From: Candidatus Polarisedimenticolia bacterium
Lineage (GTDB): Bacteria > Acidobacteriota > Polarisedimenticolia > Gp22-AA2
Assembly (NCBI GenBank): GCA_036001465.1
Contig: DASYUH010000056.1
Coordinates: 62,001-126,000 of the forward strand
DNA: 64,000 nucleotides
Reading direction: 5' to 3'
Position numbers and translations under genes: made by a program. Below, piece by piece: positions 47,874 through 56,400 of the stretch (position 1 is the stretch's first letter; each line of letters begins with the position of its first letter). The notes below the pieces were generated by a model. That model was not told where the DNA came from. It searched no databases and saw only the letters and a program-made list of their open reading frames with translations.

Positions 47874-49174
47874 GCGACCTCCTCAAGAGAGCCGGCTGTT
47901 GGTGTCGTGGGACGTTCAATCTGAAGCAGTCGTTTCGCCGTCTTCGTGCCGGTGGCGGCCTTGGTGCATCCGCCCGCGGCGCAGCCCCCTGACGCGCAGC
48001 CGCCGGCGGCCGATCCGATCGCCGAGGCACGAGGCAGGATGGCCCCCTCGGGCGTCCAGCCGGAGCGCACCCGGTCGGCGTGCTCGCGGTATCGCGCCGC
48101 GGTCTCGGGGCGGCCGATCTCCTCCTCGAGAAGGGCGGCGCGCCGGTGCGTGACCTCGCAGTAGTAGGGGATCCAGCCGTCGGGGCTGCCGGTCTCGAGC
48201 GTGGCGGTGGCCGGGCAGCGATCGCACATGGCCCGCAGCTCGCACGAGGCGCAGACGTTGGCCGCTCCCGCGGGGCGGCGGCGGATGTCCCCGACCGGGC
48301 CGTACCACCCCTCGCGGAAGCTCCCGTTCCTGAGGTCGTACCCGTTCAGCGGGAGCGCCTCGCACGACAGGAGCGTTCCCTGCGGGGTGACGTGGAAGCT
48401 GTTGATCCCCGCCCCGCAGGACATCAGGTAGGCGGACGGCTGCGTCGGCTTCACGAACTTCTCGTAGAAGGCCTTCCAGTCCTTAAGCCGACCCGGGTCG
48501 GAGGCGTCGTACCCGACGACCGTCTCGGGCGCCGATCGAACGCTGGTCGGGGCGAGGGACCCGTCCAGGCGCCCGTGCACCATCGCGTCGTACCGGAAGC
48601 GCACGCCGAGCGACTCGCTCCAGGCGGCCATCTGCTCGATCTCGCCGGCGAGGGGCTCCATCGCCACCGCCTTCAGGCTCAGCGGGACCCCACGCTCGAG
48701 CAGGAGCTCGATGGCCCGGCGCACCCGGGTGAAGCGTCCCGGGAACCCGGTGGTCTTGAGATAGGTCTCGTCCGACATGCCGTACAGGGTGAACTCGATG
48801 CCGAACGGCGGGTACTCCGCGAGCAGGTCGGCGACCCGCTCGTCCACGAGCGTGCCGTTGCTGAACACCGTCAGGAGAAACCCGAGCCGCTTGGCGTGCA
48901 GGTAGATCTCCGGGAAATCGCTGCGGCACAGGACCTCGCCGCCGGTGAGCAGCATCCACAGGCAGCCCTCGTCCGCCGCCTCGCTCAGGATTCGCTTGAT
49001 CTCACCGGTGCTCATCTCGTTGCGCCCGGAGTAGTCCGGGATGTAGCAATGGACGCAGCGCAGGTTGCACTTGAAGGTGATCTCCATCGAGCCGGACAGG
49101 GGCACGCGCTCCGCCGCCCCGGCCCGCATCAGCCGGGACCCCAGCTCGGCGTAGGACAGCTCGGGAAGCGTCAT
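47870..49174 (-). CDS. radical SAM/SPASM peptide-maturase-like enzyme
   Basis: A 434-residue radical SAM enzyme. The SAM cluster motif is CNLRCVHCY (Cys36, Cys40, Cys43), followed by LTGGEVL. A C-terminal SPASM domain with auxiliary cluster cysteines (SCGAGINSF; LLSCEAL; CASCELRAMCDRC; YYCEV) follows. This architecture is typical of peptide-modifying enzymes (sactipeptide, ranthipeptide, PqqE and related types) and of some heme/anaerobic factors. After the SPASM domain comes an unusual tail: GGCASGGCAAGGC, with Cys393, Cys398 and Cys403 at regular spacing of five. Flanked by a PqqD-like protein and the precursor-like peptide with overlapping starts and stops, it is most likely the peptide's maturase. 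Confidence 0.88.
   Translation of the reverse strand: MTLPELSYAELGSRLMRAGAAERVPLSGSMEITFKCNLRCVHCYIPDYSGRNEMSTGEIKRILSEAADEGCLWMLLTGGEVLCRSDFPEIYLHAKRLGFLLTVFSNGTLVDERVADLLAEYPPFGIEFTLYGMSDETYLKTTGFPGRFTRVRRAIELLLERGVPLSLKAVAMEPLAGEIEQMAAWSESLGVRFRYDAMVHGRLDGSLAPTSVRSAPETVVGYDASDPGRLKDWKAFYEKFVKPTQPSAYLMSCGAGINSFHVTPQGTLLSCEALPLNGYDLRNGSFREGWYGPVGDIRRRPAGAANVCASCELRAMCDRCPATATLETGSPDGWIPYYCEVTHRRAALLEEEIGRPETAARYREHADRVRSGWTPEGAILPRASAIGSAAGGCASGGCAAGGCTKAATGTKTAKRLLQIERPTTPTAGSLEEVA
47878..47884 (-). promoter_or_regulatory. strong ribosome binding site of the precursor gene
   Basis: GAGGAGG on the minus strand, 4 bases before the ATG at 47873 and inside the end of the radical SAM gene. It is one of the strongest Shine-Dalgarno sites in the operon, as expected for a peptide needed in excess over its enzymes. 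Confidence 0.7.
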
Positions 49175-49488
49175 GGTCCCTCGGTCGCTATGGCGGGGCG
49201 CGCCAGGCGCGCCTCGACGAGTCCGCGTAGGAACTCGATCACCTCGTCGTAGGCGCGCTCCTCCTCCACGTCGTACTCCAAGCTGACCAGGCGGGCGATG
49301 GTGCGCGCGTCGCGACGCCCGTCGAGAAGGCGGAAGATGTGGCTGCCGATCTCGTTGGCGGTGAAGATGAAATCCATTTCCGCCGCCCCCTTGAACACCG
49401 GCACCAGCAGGTACTCGCCTGCCACGCGCCTCGCCACGACGTCGGGGGAGGGCACGAGCGGCAGGGTGACCATCGTATCGAGGTTCAT
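49171..49488 (-). CDS. PqqD-like peptide-recognition protein
   Basis: A 105-residue winged-helix protein of the PqqD family (RiPP recognition element). VARRVAGEYLLVPV forms the first strands, FTANEIGSHIFRLLDG the typical N-x-x-G/A-xx-I-W/F helix, and RTIARLVSLEYDVEEERAYDEVIEFLRGLVEARL the C-terminal helices. Such domains bind the leader of a precursor and hold it to the radical SAM enzyme. Strong Shine-Dalgarno (AAGGAGG, 5 bases before ATG 49488). Overlaps the nucleotidyltransferase stop and the radical SAM start by 4 bases each. Confidence 0.88.
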   Translation of the reverse strand: MNLDTMVTLPLVPSPDVVARRVAGEYLLVPVFKGAAEMDFIFTANEIGSHIFRLLDGRRDARTIARLVSLEYDVEEERAYDEVIEFLRGLVEARLARPAIATEGP

Positions 49489-50609
49489 CGCGCCCTCCTT
49501 CTCGCGGCGGCCTGGCGGGTCCCGCTCACGGCAAGATCGAAGACCCTGCGCGGCAGCGCCTTGGCGCGTCTCCAGCCGCGCGGTTTCACCTCTCCCGCGG
49601 GCCAGAAGGCGTCGACCAGAAAGCGCAGCCGGGTCCCCAGACCGCGCGTCGCGAGCATCATGAGAATCTCGCCTGACCAGGGGAGCGGGCGCAGCGCCAT
49701 GGCGCGGGCCATCAGGTGGCGCTCGAGGGCTCCATCCGCCTCCGTCGCCGGTCGGTCGATGGCGCGCACGCCGACACCCAGGATGCCCGCGGACTGCAGG
49801 GCCCAGCCGAGGAGCTTCGAGGCCCCGCAGGACTCGGAGCGCCGTCCCAGGACGCTCCAGTCGAGCAGGCCGCGTTTGTGGAACACGAAGTGGGACAGGT
49901 CGGCGATCCGGACGAGGCGGTCGAAGGAGTGCTTGATCAGGTGGATAGCCAGGAGGAGCAGGCTGTCCTCCGGCTGGAGAAGGAGCGCGGGCGCCCCCGC
50001 GACCCGGCCGCGCGAAGCCCGCGCGAAGAGGTCCGGCACCGAGACGGGAAAGGCCGCCCGGCGCGTGGGCCGACGGCGGGCGCCGAGCGGGTCCGTGTGC
50101 AGGTCGAGAATCACTCCGCCGCGGCGGAACAGAGTGCGGGACTGCTCCGCGAACCGGAGCCTTTCGAGGGCACGGCGCGCCCCGGGCTCGTCCTCCGGCA
50201 GGACCAGCAGATCATGATCCTCGAAAGGTCGGAGCGACGGGTCGCCGTAGACCGTCTCCACCGTCTCGACGCCGCGCATCACCATGACCGGGATGCGGCT
50301 GCGATCGAGCTCTTCGAGGACCTCCGCCAGAGCCAGCGCCTGGGAGAGGGTCGCGGCCGTGAACCGCTGTGCGCGCCTCTTGAGCGCCGAGCGCAGCCAC
50401 GGATCGATGTTCCGCTGCGGCAAGCGGGAAACCGCCCGGTAGGCCAGGCCGTCGATCCGGTGGAAGGCGATTCGATCGAGCAGGGCGGCCAGGGCGGCCG
50501 GCTCGAGTGTCCGTAGCGATTCGCCGAGCCGGTCATCCTGGGGGATGGGGGACGCCAGCAGACCGAGCACGCCGATTGCGGGGGAGATCGTCCCTTCCAC
50601 GACTCGCAT
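49485..50609 (-). CDS. NTP_transf_5 family nucleotidyltransferase
   Basis: A 374-residue protein of the nucleotidyltransferase family often found in lasso-peptide and other peptide clusters. Signature: IPVMVMRGVETVETVYGDPSLRPFEDHDLLVL, the family's pol-beta-type metal site with paired Asp, and VILDLHTDPL; a helical C-terminus (LLLLAIHLIKHSFDRLVRIADL) follows. The frame is open to 50795, but a promoter lies at 50710-50737, so ATG 50609 is preferred; an in-frame ATG at 50729 sits upstream of the expected transcript start. First gene of the 24-gene operon. Its substrate could be the phosphorylated peptide or a sugar; this is not determined. Confidence 0.75.
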   Translation of the reverse strand: MRVVEGTISPAIGVLGLLASPIPQDDRLGESLRTLEPAALAALLDRIAFHRIDGLAYRAVSRLPQRNIDPWLRSALKRRAQRFTAATLSQALALAEVLEELDRSRIPVMVMRGVETVETVYGDPSLRPFEDHDLLVLPEDEPGARRALERLRFAEQSRTLFRRGGVILDLHTDPLGARRRPTRRAAFPVSVPDLFARASRGRVAGAPALLLQPEDSLLLLAIHLIKHSFDRLVRIADLSHFVFHKRGLLDWSVLGRRSESCGASKLLGWALQSAGILGVGVRAIDRPATEADGALERHLMARAMALRPLPWSGEILMMLATRGLGTRLRFLVDAFWPAGEVKPRGWRRAKALPRRVFDLAVSGTRQAAARRRAR

Positions 50610-50709
50610 GCCTGGTGAGGTCGCCGCGTTATGCACCGGACGCTCCGTTCCCTGCCCGGACGGCCCGCCCGCCGCCTGTCGAACGGGCCTCTTCCCGCCG
50701 GGCGGAGCG

Positions 50710-50737
50710 AATATAGGTTCCCGGCGCATCACCGCAA
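50710..50737 (-). promoter_or_regulatory. promoter of the 24-gene peptide/polysaccharide operon
   Basis: On the minus strand TTGCGG (50737-50732), 16-base spacer, TATATT (50715-50710). The local sequence GGGAACCTATATTC resembles GGGACCTATATTC in the promoter at 21186-21214. The predicted start is near 50702, leaving a leader of about 90 bases. Only about 80 bases separate it from the divergent leuS promoter. Confidence 0.55.
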
Positions 50738-50816
50738 GTTCGCGGTCTACCTGTATTTGCGGGTTACGAAAGTGCAATGCTCTCGGCCGCATCACGCGGC
50801 CGGCGGGTGAGGATCC

Positions 50817-50825
50817 TGCTAGAAT
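50817..50825 (+). promoter_or_regulatory. extended -10 promoter of leuS
   Basis: TGCTAGAAT, an extended -10 (TGn before TAGAAT). No matching -35 at the usual distance. The predicted start near 50832 leaves about 30 bases before the leuS ATG, including AGGAGG at 50848-50853. Confidence 0.5.
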
Positions 50826-50863
50826 GGCCGCCCGTTTCAGGAACGCGAGGAGGACTTCGGACC

Positions 50864-53368
50864 ATGCACGGGGAGTACCGCGGGCAATTCGACGCCATCG
50901 AGCGCAAATGGCAGGACCACTGGCGCCGGGCGGACGCCTTCGGGGCCGGTCCCAGGCCCCGGGGAATGAAGTTCTACTGCCTGGAGATGCTCCCGTACCC
51001 GTCCGGGCGGCTGCACATGGGTCACGTGCGGAACTACTCCATTGGCGACGCCGTCGCCCGCTTCCAGAGGATGCGCGGACGGGATGTTCTTCATCCCATG
51101 GGATGGGACTCCTTCGGCCTGCCGGCCGAGAACGCCGCCATCAAGCACGGCATCCACCCGGCCCGCTGGACCAACGAAAACATCGACCACATGGGGCAGC
51201 AGCTCCGGCGTCTCGGACTGGCGTACGACTGGCGCCGCGAGATCGCCGCACACCGGCCGGACTACTACCGCTGGAACCAGTGGTTCTTCCTGAAGATGCT
51301 GGAGCGCGGCCTGGCCTACAAGAGCCGGCGCTGGGTGAACTGGTGCGGCTCCTGCCGGACCGTCCTGGCGAACGAGCAGGTGGAGGGGGGACGCTGCTGG
51401 CGCTGCGAGTCGGTGGTCGGGCGCACCGAGCTCGATCAGTGGTTCCTGAAGACCACCGCCTACGCCGAGGAGCTGGATCGGGAGCTCGACGCCATGGTCG
51501 GCTGGCCGGAGCGCGTGCGCACCATGCAGCGCAACTGGATCGGCCGGAGCGAAGGGGCGGTCGTCCGCTTTCCGATCGTCGAGCCCGCCACAGGGCCCGG
51601 AGAGGGGATCCTCGAGGTGTTCACCACGCGCCTCGACACGATCTTCGGCGCGACGTTCTGCGTCGTCGCCCCGCGCCATCCGGTCCTCGGGCGCATCCCC
51701 GCTTCAAGCCCCGCGCGTCCTAGGCTGGACGACTTCCTGCGCCGGATCGACGCCCGCGACGTGACACGCGCCGGAATGGAGCCGGAAGAGAAGGACGGGA
51801 TCGACACCGGCCTGCGGGTGCGCAATCCGTACAATGGCGACATCCTGCCGGTCTGGACCGCGAATTTCGTCCTCATGGAGTACGGAACCGGGGCCGTCAT
51901 GGCGGTGCCGGCGCACGACGAGCGCGACTTCGAGTTCGCGACGAAGTACGGCCTGCCCATGCGGACCGTCGTCGTTCCGGACGGCGGGGGGACGGGCGAC
52001 GTCAGGCCGCAGGCCGCGATGGTGGCCGACGGGAGGCTGGTCGCCTCGGGGGCGTTCTCCGGCCAGGATTCGGCCACCGCCCGGAGTTCGATGCTCAGGG
52101 ACGGCGAGGCCGGCGGCTATGCGCGCGGCACGCTGCACTACCGGCTGCTGGACTGGGGGATCTCCCGGCAGCGTTACTGGGGCACGCCGATCCCGATCAT
52201 CGAGTGCGCGGGATGCGGCACAGTCCCCGTTCCCGAGGCGGACCTCCCGGTCCTGCTGCCCGAGGACGTGCCGCTGACGGGGGAAGGGGGATCGCCCCTC
52301 GCCCGCGTCGCGTCGTTCGTGAACGCCCCCTGCCCGCGCTGTGGCGGACCCGGGCGGCGCGAAACCGACACCATGGACACGTTCGTCGATTCGGCCTGGT
52401 ACTTCTACCGCTATGCCGATCCGCGCAATTCGAAAGCCCCGTTCGACCCCGGGATCATCGAGGCATGGTTCCCGATCGATCTGTACATCGGGGGGATCAC
52501 CCACGCCACCATGCACCTGATCTACTGCCGCTTTTTCGCGAAGGTGCTGCGTGACCTGGGCCTTACGCGCCTGGACGAGCCGGTCAGGAACCTCCTCTGC
52601 CAGGGGATGGTGCTCAAGGGGGGGACGGCGATGTCCAAGTCGAAGGGGAACATCGTCGACCCGGACGAAATGGTTCGCCGCTATGGCGCCGATACGACGC
52701 GCCTGTTCACCCTGTTCGCGGCGCCGCCCGAGAAGGACCTGGAGTGGAACGAGAAGGGGGTCGAGGGCTGTTTCCGGTTTCTGGAACGAATCTGGCGGCT
52801 GCTGGAGCCGCGCGCCCCCGCGCTCACGAGCGCGTCCCTGCCCGGAGACCAGGACGGTGCGGACGACCCACGCAAGGCCGCGCTGCGCCGCCGGGTCCAT
52901 CGGACCATCGAGCGGGTCACCATCGACATCGACAGGCGCTTGCACCTCAACACACCCGTGGCCGCGCTGATGGAGCTCCTGAACGATCTTCAGGACTTCT
53001 GCCGGGACGCGACGGAGCCGGATCTGCCCTACATCAAAGAGGCCGGTCTCGCGATGGCGCTTCTCCTGCAGCCGTTCGCGCCGCACATCTCGGAGGAGCT
53101 GTGGGAAGGGCTCGGCGGCAAGGGGAGCGCCGTCCGCCAGGCGTGGCCGGCCCCCTCGCCTCGCTGGCTGGCCGAAGACGAGGTGGAGATCGTCGTGCAG
53201 GTCAACGGCCGGGTGCGCGGCCGCCTCCTGGCCCCCCCCTCCCTGTCCGAGTCCGATGCGGTGGCACAGGCTCGCGCCGATGCCCGCGTCGCCCCCCACC
53301 TGGAAGGGCGCGCGATCCGCAAGATCGTCTTCCTGCCCGGCCGGCTGCTGAACCTGGTCGTCGGCTGA
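50864..53368 (+). CDS. leuS: leucyl-tRNA synthetase
   Basis: An 834-residue class I aminoacyl-tRNA synthetase. HIGH signature PYPSGRLHMGHVRNYS, the zinc-knuckle-like pair near residues 160-185 (CGSC, CWRC), the editing domain (TRLDTIFGATF; GTGAVMAVPAHDERD), KMSKS-type AMSKSKGN and the C-terminal anticodon-binding and extension domains (VQVNGRVRGRL). ATG 50864 follows AGGAGG by 10 bases; the longer frame from 50777 would begin before the promoter. The editing-domain linker is slightly shorter than in E. coli. The 114 bases after the stop hold no recognised terminator. Confidence 0.97.
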   Translation: MHGEYRGQFDAIERKWQDHWRRADAFGAGPRPRGMKFYCLEMLPYPSGRLHMGHVRNYSIGDAVARFQRMRGRDVLHPMGWDSFGLPAENAAIKHGIHPARWTNENIDHMGQQLRRLGLAYDWRREIAAHRPDYYRWNQWFFLKMLERGLAYKSRRWVNWCGSCRTVLANEQVEGGRCWRCESVVGRTELDQWFLKTTAYAEELDRELDAMVGWPERVRTMQRNWIGRSEGAVVRFPIVEPATGPGEGILEVFTTRLDTIFGATFCVVAPRHPVLGRIPASSPARPRLDDFLRRIDARDVTRAGMEPEEKDGIDTGLRVRNPYNGDILPVWTANFVLMEYGTGAVMAVPAHDERDFEFATKYGLPMRTVVVPDGGGTGDVRPQAAMVADGRLVASGAFSGQDSATARSSMLRDGEAGGYARGTLHYRLLDWGISRQRYWGTPIPIIECAGCGTVPVPEADLPVLLPEDVPLTGEGGSPLARVASFVNAPCPRCGGPGRRETDTMDTFVDSAWYFYRYADPRNSKAPFDPGIIEAWFPIDLYIGGITHATMHLIYCRFFAKVLRDLGLTRLDEPVRNLLCQGMVLKGGTAMSKSKGNIVDPDEMVRRYGADTTRLFTLFAAPPEKDLEWNEKGVEGCFRFLERIWRLLEPRAPALTSASLPGDQDGADDPRKAALRRRVHRTIERVTIDIDRRLHLNTPVAALMELLNDLQDFCRDATEPDLPYIKEAGLAMALLLQPFAPHISEELWEGLGGKGSAVRQAWPAPSPRWLAEDEVEIVVQVNGRVRGRLLAPPSLSESDAVAQARADARVAPHLEGRAIRKIVFLPGRLLNLVVG

Positions 53369-53482
53369 ACCGCCCCGACCCGGTCTCGCGGCCCAGAATG
53401 GCCTTGCATGATCCAGGCCATCGGAGTACGCTTCCGGGCAAGCGCCGCTCTGTGCCCCGCGGTTCGGGATGAGTTGTGTAAC

Positions 53483-56400
53483 ATGTCGTCTCTCTTTCAG
53501 TTAGGCCGGATTCTGATCCGCGCGCTCGTGCTGTGCGGGCTCACGGTCTTCCCCGTCCAGGCCCAGACGACCGGCTTCCTGCACGGGCTCGTCAGCAGCG
53601 ACAAGGGGGACCCTCTTCCGGGGGTCGTCATCCTGGTCACGAGCGGCGGCGAGGGAGTCGCGGGCCGGGGCGCGGTGACGGACAAGTCGGGCACCTTCCA
53701 GATCGCCGGAATGCCGCCGGCCCATGACTACTCGGTGCGTGCCAGCCTGCCTGGATTCGCGACGGTGACCCTGTCCGATGTCGATGTGTCGGCCGGCGAG
53801 GTCAGCAGGATCCACATCACCCTGTCCCCCGAGACCGCCCTCAGGGAGCACGTGGAGGTGCGCGCCAAACCGGGGATGATCGACCTCGCCGAGACGACGA
53901 CGTCGACGCAGATCACCTCGGAGTTCATCGACGCCCTGCCGCTGTTCGGAAGGAACTACCAGGAGGTCCTGACGCTGGCGCCGGGAGTGAGCGACGACGA
54001 CGGGGACGGCAATCCGAACATCCACGGGGCCCGCGACACCGACATGATCACCTTCGTGGATGGCGTGAGCACGACCGACCCGCTCACCGGAAAAGCCGGC
54101 GCGCAGCTGAACCTGGAATCGATCCAGGAGATCGAGATCAAGACCTCGGGAGCCACGGCGGAATTCAGCCGGGCCCAGGGGGGCTTCGCGAACATCATCA
54201 CCAAGTCGGGAGGCAACGAGTTCGAGGGGGCCTTCAAGATGTTCTGGCGGGGCTCCCTCCTCGACGGCAACGGCGCCGGCATCGACGACGCGCGCCTGCA
54301 CGCCGGGGTGGGGGAAGTGGAGCTGCGCGATCTGCGGTTCAACGATTACCTTCCGTTCATCTCTCTCGGCGGGCCCCTCGTCAAGGATCGCGCCTGGTTC
54401 TTCGTGACCAGCGAGTACATCCAGAAGCAGGACCCGGTCAACGCGTTGAGCTCGTCGTTCGTCCGTGAGCTGCGCGAATACCGCCAGTTCGTGAAGCTGA
54501 CCTGGCAGGCGACCGCGACCCAGCGCCTGTCGCTGTCCTTGAACTACGACCCGCAGGAGTTCCTCAACGAGGGACTGAACGGCTTCACCCGGCAGGAGAG
54601 CGGCTACTCGACGAAGGCGGGGGGGACGGTCCTGACGCTCAAGGCCACGTCGATCCTGAGCCCGATGATCGCCCTGGAATCGTCCCTCTCGAGCTTCGAT
54701 GGACGGCCGGCCCTCGTGCCGAACCTCGGCCGGGACACCAACGGCAACGGCCTCCTGTACGACGACCGCAACAACAACGGGTTCGCGGACGCTTCCGAGC
54801 GCGATTCGGGGTCTGACTACGACCAGGACGGCGCCTGGGACGTCTTCGAGGACCTCAACCAGAACCACAGGCTCGATCCCGGCGAGGACCGCGACGGCGA
54901 CGGGCGCGTGACGCCGGACTTCGGATGCGAAGGGGATGCGCGGGAAGACACGGACTGCGACGGCCATCTCGACAACATTCCTGAGGTGGAAGGTGAGTAC
55001 GGCTTCTTCCATTCATGTTATTGCGACTTGAACAACGATCTCGATCACGATCGACGGCAGGACCCCGGCACGGAGGACCGGAACAACAACCGGATCCTGG
55101 ACGACATGGCCCGGCCGACAGGCATCTATCCCTACGGTCGCCTGGTGCCTGTGCTGCCCGATCGCGACTACAGCTACGGCCAGTCGATCGGCATCATCAG
55201 CGGGCCGTACTACAAGGACCTCGACGATCGCCGCAGGCGGGTGACGCTGCGCCAGGACCTGAGCATGTACGTGCCCGACGCGAGCGGAAGCCACGACGTC
55301 AAGGTAGGCTGGAGCTTCGAGCGGGAGCAGTTCAAGAGAACCACGAAGGCGGGAGATATCCTCGCGACCATCGACGACGTCTGCGGCGGTCAGGCCACGG
55401 TCACGCCGTCCGACTCCGTCGGCGATCCCTCGATCACCTGCATCTCCTCGTATCAGCCGACGGTGAAAGCGCTGCTGCCGACCGAATCCAGCGTCGACAA
55501 CAAGGCGACCGGGATGACCGGCGGGCTCTACGTCCAGGACGGCTTCAAGCCGCTCCCCAACCTGAGCCTGGGGTTCGGCCTGCGGTTCGACCGCGAAAGG
55601 ACCGACTCCTTCGGCTACACCTCCTTCGACCCCGCCGCCCAGCGCGCCCCGTTCGATCGCATCGGCTCCCTGATGGGTACCGAGAAATACCTCGATGATT
55701 TCCTGCAGGGGAACAACGACAAGCTTAGGAACTTCGGCATCCTGGCGGACCCGATCTTCCAGGGATCGACCAGTTCGGAACAGGCCACCGCCTATCTCAC
55801 CGATCCCATGCGCCTCGCCGCCGCCGGGCGGCTGACCAGGCACCACAGCGAGAACTCCTTCCTGTCCTCGCGGCTCGGGGCCCTGTTACCCGAGATCTTC
55901 AGCGGCGGAGAGATGAATCTGCAGCAGCTTCATGAGCTGGGGATCCTTCCGCAGCTGCGCGAGTCGTTCGCGATCACCAACAACAACCTGGCGCCGCGGC
56001 TTTCCGTGTCGTGGGATCCGCTGGCGGACGGGCGGACCAAGCTGTTCGCCACCTGGGGGCGTTACTACGACAAGCTGTTCCTGGGGACCATCGTCGGCGA
56101 GGAGGGACCGGACTACCTGGGGCGCTACTACGACTTCGCGCCGTCGGGTATCTCGGTGCAGTACGACAATCCATTCAACCCGAGGGCGCTTGGAGCCGTG
56201 CCGAACCACTACATCGGCCGGTACCTGTCGAAATCGGCCCCGTCCGCCACCCAGGTCGATCGCAGCCTTCAGACGCCGTTCAGCGACGAGCTCACGCTGG
56301 GGTTCGAGAGGGAAATCGCTCCGGAGGTGGCCCTGTCCGTCTCCTACATCAGCCGCAGCTACCGCGACCAGATCCAGGACATCGACGTCAACCACGCCCT

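Noticed and set aside
50610-50795. N-terminal extension of the nucleotidyltransferase to 50795
   Set aside because: A promoter-like -35/-10 pair falls inside it, the added residues are basic low-complexity sequence, and the family domain starts after 50609.
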